A DNA stretch of 64,000 nt from Mimachlamys varia (taxonomy: Eukaryota; Mollusca; Bivalvia; Pectinida; Pectinidae). The notes below the pieces were generated by a model. It was not told the origin of the DNA and did no database searches. It was given only the letters and a program-made list of their open reading frames with translations. Shown here in pieces: positions 58,884 through 64,000 of the stretch; the first letter of the stretch is position 1; each line of letters starts with the position of its first letter. Where the stretch lies: NCBI GenBank assembly GCA_947623455.1, contig OX392529.1:57121186-57185185 (forward strand), written 5' to 3'. A program made the position numbers and the translations under genes.

Positions 58884-58918
58884 ATGGGGGATTGTTGCAG
58901 TAAAGAGAAAACGCACAG
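58884..58918 (+). CDS. WDR31: WDR31-like exon 1 (start, acylation signal)
   Basis: ATG at 58884 opens MGDCCSKEKTH and ends phase 2 at acag|gtaata. AG+T makes Ser with the next exon. MG at the N-terminus and the charged residues mirror the MGKLQSK start of mammalian WDR31. Confidence 0.7.
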
Positions 58919-61900
58919 GTAATATATATGCTCAATATTCTTCGCTGACCTAGATTATCGTCTATGTCTCTCTGGATATGGCATGGTGATCATGACAGTC
59001 TGCAGCAAAGTTCGTCGTTAGCCACTACTGTAGTCCTATGCCCACGACTAGTAAATTTTTGTATGGACTAGTGGAAATTCCTTGAAATTGATTTGAATTT
59101 TAATATATTTGTTCTAATAAATACTGCATTTTGCTTTTCCGGACTAGTGCTTGAAAATGTTATTAAGGTCACAGACTGTCATGATCAATGATAGTCCGAA
59201 GGGTTCTGACTCTCTGACCCGCTAAAAATTTTGACGACTGACGAGTGTCAGTCGTCAAAATTTTTAGCGGGTCAGAGAGTCAGAACCCTTCGGACTAGAT
59301 CAATGAATGAGCAGATGATCATGCATCCATCGTCGAAAAGCAATGGTACACTTCTCTGCCGCTTGCAATACCGTGAGCTAGAAAAAAAGGAAATCCTCGT
59401 TTCCCTGAATAGAAGTTTATTCGGAATTATAATCAATTTGTGCACTATAGTAGTGCCACATTTACTGTATACAGTGCAGTACTGAAACCGTTTTATTTTT
59501 GTAATGAGGATAGAATAAAATATGACCACATTTCTTTAATATTAATTAAAATCAGTAAAAATAATCATTGTTTCTTGTATTGGAACAATTACTGAACGAC
59601 AAAAAAGACAGTGTAACATGTGGGGGTATTAAGGGTGAACAGAAATTTGAATAAGTGTTGAATTTAATGCCTTTATTAATATGTATCAAAGAATAAATTC
59701 AAGTGTACAAAATTTGTTCCTCCTGGTTTTTGCTCATGCTATCAGGGAGGGATTTCCATCAGAAGATTTGATGTTTAGCTGCTTTTCTGCTTGTTCTTGT
59801 TAAATTGGGATAGGATACACATATATGTAGAATTATTGAAAAAACTGTTTGTTTCTTACAAGGTTTTCATCGTGATTTTAGTCATAATGCAGTTTGTTAC
59901 TGGAATGGTACGTGATTTATGGGGTCGATATAAAGGGTAAGTTCCCTTTAGTATGTGGCATGTATTCCAATTGCATTCATACAGTTAATTTCTGTTCTTT
60001 TTGTATTTGGTTACTTAAAAAAATTTCAGTTCTGTTGGAATATATTGACATTTGTGATTTTTTTTTCTTAAAATTTTGATGTTGATTATTGATTATTATT
60101 AATACTCCAGTGTATACTATATCATTTCTATAACAAACTCTGGTTGATTATTGGTAATGATAGATATAATTCAATACTTATTTTGTTTTTATAAACGTGG
60201 CCTCACAGTGGCCTGAGGGCGAGGACCCAAAAAGGGAAAATATAGCAATATCTTTAAAATTTCTACTCCTTCTGTAGGAATGAAGATTTTGTTTAATATT
60301 GGGTCTCAACCATTCTTGGATAAAGGTCAACCTATTTTGAATAAACAGTGAGTCTGAGGGGCTGTGCCTGGTAGGGAAATTGTAATAATTTCTTTTTAAG
60401 TCTTGTAAAGGAATGACAAGATATTGTCCAAATTCGTCCATGATGAAACTGTTTTCAGGTGAGAGATACAAGCCCTCTGTGCCTCTTGTTTTTATCAAAG
60501 TTGTACTGACTGCTTGAATGTTGAATGCTTGAAAAAAAATAAAATGATAATGTTTATTCATACAGTGATACTGATCAGCTAGAACAGGGAAGAGGGAAGG
60601 AGTTGAGTGAAGCACGGGAGATGATTAAAACCTATGGTCCAGTACACAGTGACGCAGTGGTCAGTTTAGCAGCCATACAGTCCGGACTTTGTTTGTCTGG
60701 TAGCAAAGATAGGGTGAGTATATCTAATACTGTAGTAACATAGAATTTGTGTTTTCCTTGGTACATTTATTACTGTGTAACTATGAAGAGTGGGCCGAGT
60801 GGTTAAGTTGTCCCGACATTCTACCACTAGCCAGAGACCTCTGGGTTGCCAGTTCGAACTCACTTGGGGCAGTTGCCAGGTACTGAACGTATAAGGCCAG
60901 TGGTGTTTCTCCGGGTAATCTGGCTTTCCTCCACCTCCAAAACCTGGCACTTCCTTTAATGACCCTGGCTGTTAAAAGGACATAAAACAAAATAAACCAA
61001 ACTAAACCAAGCACATAGACAATCCATATAAAAGTATTTTTATAATATATTTTTCTAGGCCTTCTGTAAATAAAGATAATCAATGCTGTCTTTGGTCTCA
61101 TTTATAGCCAGTCTATGAGCTGATTCATTGGTGGCGAAGGATTAATGTCATTTAATTTACGCTTTCAGAGTTATGAAAACATTTTGTGTTACATGCAGTT
61201 CATCAGTGTTATAAAAGATTTATGTTTAAAATTTGTACATATATCTTAATTTTCTCTTAACAGAGTGTAGCGCTGTATGATTACCATAACCACCGTCTAG
61301 AGGAAAAATGGACAGGACATGAAAGGGAGGTAACAAAGGTACGTTCTATATCATCTTCCTCATATTTATTATCTATTGATATCTGAATTCTTTTGAATGT
61401 AGTAAAGTACCTTGTTAGAATTTAGGTTAAAACAGTTTGCCAAAGATTCCTTTATTATTTAAATCTGGAAAAGTTTTCTAATGTGACTTAAAACCTTGTT
61501 TAAATACTGAGAAAGTACCTGTATTTGTAAATTTATAAAAATAGATGTTTTCCATATTATGGAATTTGACGTTTCCATGATAACCAGGTTGTTATTTGTT
61601 TTTGTTTTGTCTGTATATTTTTCTGAAAAAGAAATTATTTTATTTTAAAGATTTCAATTGCAACTTCTGTAAACAAGATGATTGTTGTGATATTTAAACA
61701 TTTTAGGTATGTTATGGAAGGAATTGTGGCAGCCTGTTTAGCGCATCAAGGGACAAGTCTGTAAAAATGTGGCACCGTGGCAGTCCATCACCTATTCAAA
61801 CATTCACCGGACATGATCTTGTGGTCTCTGCTCTTGACCTCAGCAATGGTTGGTGTAGTTTGATTAAAAGTGCAAATCCTTGTTCTCACTATGTTACATC

Positions 61901-63955
61901 TGACAACATTTCCATGCCTGTCAACCTCCCTCATTAGGAGGGAGACTCCCTCATTTTGACCCAAATTTACCGGGTAAGTTGATTTGCTGATGCAAAGGAC
62001 CCCTTATATATGGGATGTTGTTAGATCCTAAGTGTGTTTAGCTTAAGCTGCATAAAGTGCAGAAAGGCCTAAAGATAACTACTTTTTTATACTATCATGC
62101 AAAATGCCCTTTTAAAGAAAACCAAATGACCATATTAGGAAGACTGTTTTACCATTACGCCCTCTGGTAAATGAAAAATCCATCCAATATGGCTGTCTTT
62201 AAATTTTAGCCTCAAACTTCAGACTTTGAAGCTTGTCCATATAAAGCAATGAGGAGGCACAGTGGTCTAGTGGTAAGACGCCGGGGCTCTTGATCGAAGG
62301 GTTGCGAGTTCGAGTCCGGGTCACGGCACTTGTGTTGTATCCTTGAGCAAGATACTTTACTCCGCTTGTTCCAGTCTACAACATTATTTTTTATTTATTG
62401 ACAGACTTGTAATGTAGATATTGTTATACTTTTATTGACAGACATGTAATGTAGATATTGTTATACAGTTATTGACAGACATGTATAATAGATATTGTTA
62501 TACAGTTATTGACAGACATGTAATGTAGATATTGTTATACTTTTATTGACAGACATGTAATGTAGATATTGTTATACTTTTATTGACAGACATGTAATGT
62601 AGATATTGTTATACTTTTATTGACGGACATGTAATGTAGATATTGTTATACTTTTATTGACAGACATGTAATGTAGATATTGTTATACTTTTATTGACAG
62701 ACTTGTAATGTAGATACTGTTATACGGTTATTGACAGACATGTAATGTAGATATTGTTATACTTTTATTGACAGACATGTAATGTAGATATTGTTATACT
62801 TTTATTGACGGACATGTAATGTAGATATTGTTATACTTTTATTGACGGACATGTAATGTAGATATTGTTATACTTTTATTGACAGACATGTAATGTAGAT
62901 ATTGTTATACTTTTATTGACGGACATGTAATGTAGATATTGTTATACTTTTATTGACAGACTTGTAATGTAGATATTGTTATACTTTTATTGACGGACAT
63001 GTAATGTAGATATTGTTATACTTTTATTGACGGACATGTAATGTAGATATTGTTATACTTTTATTGACAGACTTGTAATGTAGATATTGTTATACTTTTA
63101 TTGACAGACATGTAATGTAGATATTGTTATACTTTTATTGACAGACTTGTAATGTAGATATTGTTATACTTTTATTGACAGACTTGTAATGTAGATATTG
63201 TTATACTTTTATTGACAGACATGTAATGTAGATATAGTTATACAGTTATTGACAGACATGTAATGTAGATATTGTTATACTTTTATTGACAGACATGTAA
63301 TGTAGATATAGTTATACAGTTATTGACAGACATGTAATGTAGATATTGTTATACTTTTATTGACAGACATGTAATGTAGATATTGTTATACAGTTATTGA
63401 CAGACATGTAATGTAGATATTGTTATACTTTTATTGACAGACATGTAATGTAGATATTGTTATACTTTTATTGACAGACATGTAATGTAGATATTGTTAT
63501 ACTGTAGATAATCTGTTGCTCTGTACTGGGTCGAGAGACAACACTGTGCGTCTATGGGATGTGGAAAAGGGCGAATGTCTCCTAGAAAACAATATCCACC
63601 GGAACCTGGTAAGGACTACTTCATTAACAACCAGAGAAAATAAAGACAACATTCAGTATTATCAACGAAAAGCCAGTTATTAGCAATTAATGAATTGTCT
63701 TTTTATAACCTATTTGTTTGGAAGAAAAGGTGTTTGAAGGAAAAAATAATAATTTTTGTTTTATTTTTGTAACAGTTAAGTGTTTTAAATGTATATATAC
63801 AAAACATGTTTCAGAATCATGTAGAATTTTTTTTTGCTTCTGATATAGAAATAAAATTTTATAATACGTCATGTTATGTTTGTATAGGTAACAGATGTGA
63901 AGTTTATACCGGAATCCTGTAGTTTGGTACAGACTGGGGAGGACAAGCAGGTCAG
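58884..63955 (+). CDS. WDR31: WDR31-like WD40-repeat protein, 5' half (partial)
   Basis: Six exons join in phase: 58884-58918, 60566-60713, 61264-61338, 61707-61848, 63508-63608 and 63888-63955. The last ends at a donor (cag|gtacgt), so the gene continues outside the window. The 190 residues seen start MGDCCSKEKTHSDTDQ and then form WD blades: SGSKDRSVALYDY, FSASRDKSVKMWH, CTGSRDNTVRLWDVEKGE and QTGEDKQVR. The order and the phrases (EVTKV, SASRD, LCTGSRDNT, LLWDV) match vertebrate WDR31 (about 367 aa) as I recall it, with about half present. WDR31 is reported as a ciliary protein affecting IFT/BBSome traffic. The glycine-2 and double cysteine suggest myristoylation and palmitoylation. Exon 1 is inferred from start, phase and the K-H resemblance; an unseen exon between 58918 and 60566 cannot be excluded. 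Confidence 0.85.
59183..59306. mobile_element. 106-bp perfect palindrome flanked by 9-bp duplication
   Basis: 59192-59297 has two 51-base arms that are exactly complementary around gagt. The arms start tagtccgaagggttctgact. GATCAATGA occurs on both sides (59183-59191 and 59298-59306), as a target-site duplication would. The 9-bp length suggests a Mutator-type foldback insertion, a recent one in WDR31-like intron 1. Confidence 0.93.
60566..60713 (+). CDS. WDR31: WDR31-like exon 2
   Basis: The acceptor is attcatacag and the donor gatagg|gtgagt, phase 0. It encodes DTDQLEQGRGKELSEAREMI, then the first WD strands (HSDAVVSLAAIQSGLCLSGS KDR). Confidence 0.9.
60786..61012 (+). mobile_element. tRNA-derived SINE
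   Basis: Same family as 10347-10566: A box gggccgagtggttaag, B box gggttgccagttcgaactc, body ggctttcctccacctccaaa, tail aaacaaaataaaccaaac. It lies in WDR31-like intron 2. Confidence 0.88.
61264..61338 (+). CDS. WDR31: WDR31-like exon 3
   Basis: The acceptor is tcttaacag and the donor acaaag|gtacgt, phase 0 at both ends. It encodes SVALYDYHNHRLEEKWTGHE REVTK, containing the GH dipeptide of the next WD blade. Confidence 0.92.
61707..61848 (+). CDS. WDR31: WDR31-like exon 4
   Basis: The acceptor is cattttag and the donor gcaatg|gttggt, phase 1. It encodes VCYGRNCGSLFSASRDKSVK, then MWHRGSPSPIQTFTGHDLVV and SALDLSN, one complete WD blade. Confidence 0.93.
61915..61972 (+). repeat. Single unit related to the 25105 array
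   Basis: It contains aacctccctcattaggaggg and tccctcattttgac, close to the 38-bp units at 25105-25350. Confidence 0.65.
62252..62378 (+). mobile_element. tRNA-derived SINE, second family
   Basis: The tRNA-like head has cagtggtctagtggtaagac (A box) and gggttgcgagttcgagtccg (B box), followed by tccttgagcaagatacttta ctccgcttgttcc. It differs from the 10347 family. Confidence 0.82.
62385..63507 (+). repeat. 37-bp minisatellite, about 30 copies, ending at exon 5 acceptor
   Basis: The unit contains ttattgacagacatgtaatg and tagatattgttatactt. Each copy has two AG dinucleotides after a T-rich stretch (attgacag, aatgtag). The array runs directly into tactgtag|ata, the acceptor of WDR31-like exon 5. 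Confidence 0.97.
63508..63608 (+). CDS. WDR31: WDR31-like exon 5
   Basis: The acceptor tactgtag lies at the very end of the 37-bp minisatellite. The donor is aacctg|gtaagg. G+AT gives Asp at the junction. It encodes NLLLCTGSRDNTVRLWDVEK followed by GECLLENNIHRNL. Confidence 0.93.
63888..63955 (+). CDS. WDR31: WDR31-like exon 6 (last in window)
   Basis: The acceptor is tttgtatag and the donor gtcag|gtacgt, phase 2. It encodes VTDVKFIPESCSLVQTGEDK QV plus a split Arg. The remaining blades lie beyond 64000. Confidence 0.9.
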
Positions 63956-64000
63956 GTACGTTCTCAGGACATCATAGACATGGGCAACATTTCCTCCCGT

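Noticed and set aside
60178..60615. 145-codon minus frame overlapping WDR31-like exon 2
   Set aside because: It runs through an intron and the reverse of a supported exon, with no recognisable domain.

Overview
This is AT-rich eukaryotic genomic DNA, very probably from a bivalve mollusc (a scallop-like genome is my guess). The evidence is small exons in long introns with GT..AG borders, tRNA-derived SINEs, and several copies of hairpin-ended repeats with GTCC-rich leaders that I know from bivalve genomes. No prokaryotic operon, phage, CRISPR array or rRNA gene is present.

Two real protein genes can be reconstructed exon by exon, both on the + strand. The first is an orthologue of Pins/LGN (GPSM2), the spindle-orientation adaptor. 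Thirteen coding exons lie between 12737 and 41337. All splice phases agree and they join to about 627 codons: N-terminal TPRs, a linker with a conserved RRHSMENMELMKLTP phospho-motif, and four C-terminal GoLoco motifs. The second is the 5' half of a WDR31-like WD-repeat gene. Six exons lie between 58884 and 63955, and the gene continues past the window end. Its first exon encodes a probable N-myristoylation/palmitoylation signal (MGDCCSK).

Region by region: 1-12700 holds repeats and no recognised gene (a 39-bp minisatellite, a 229-bp higher-order satellite, a 917-bp TIR element, two SINEs and a 23-bp minisatellite). 12737-41337 is GPSM2, whose introns carry arrays of 55, 38, 22, 44, 65, ~20, 74 and 24 bp units plus several bivalve interspersed repeats. 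41338-58880 is 3'UTR and intergenic DNA with a 754-bp TIR element, 44-bp and 43-bp arrays, a 2.7-kb G-rich array, a 45-bp array, and a PIF/Harbinger-like insertion inside a ~380-bp tandem repeat. 58884-64000 is the WDR31-like gene, with a perfect 106-bp palindrome, two SINEs and a 37-bp array in its introns.

The most unusual feature is the amount of minisatellite DNA (roughly a quarter of the window) and its placement. Two arrays, at GPSM2 exons 7 and 10, are tandem amplifications of the exon end plus its 5' splice site, giving rows of 19 and about 23 near-identical donor sites. Two others run up to, and partly form, 3' splice sites (GPSM2 exon 12 and WDR31-like exon 5). Most long open frames in the window are by-products of these arrays and are not annotated as genes.
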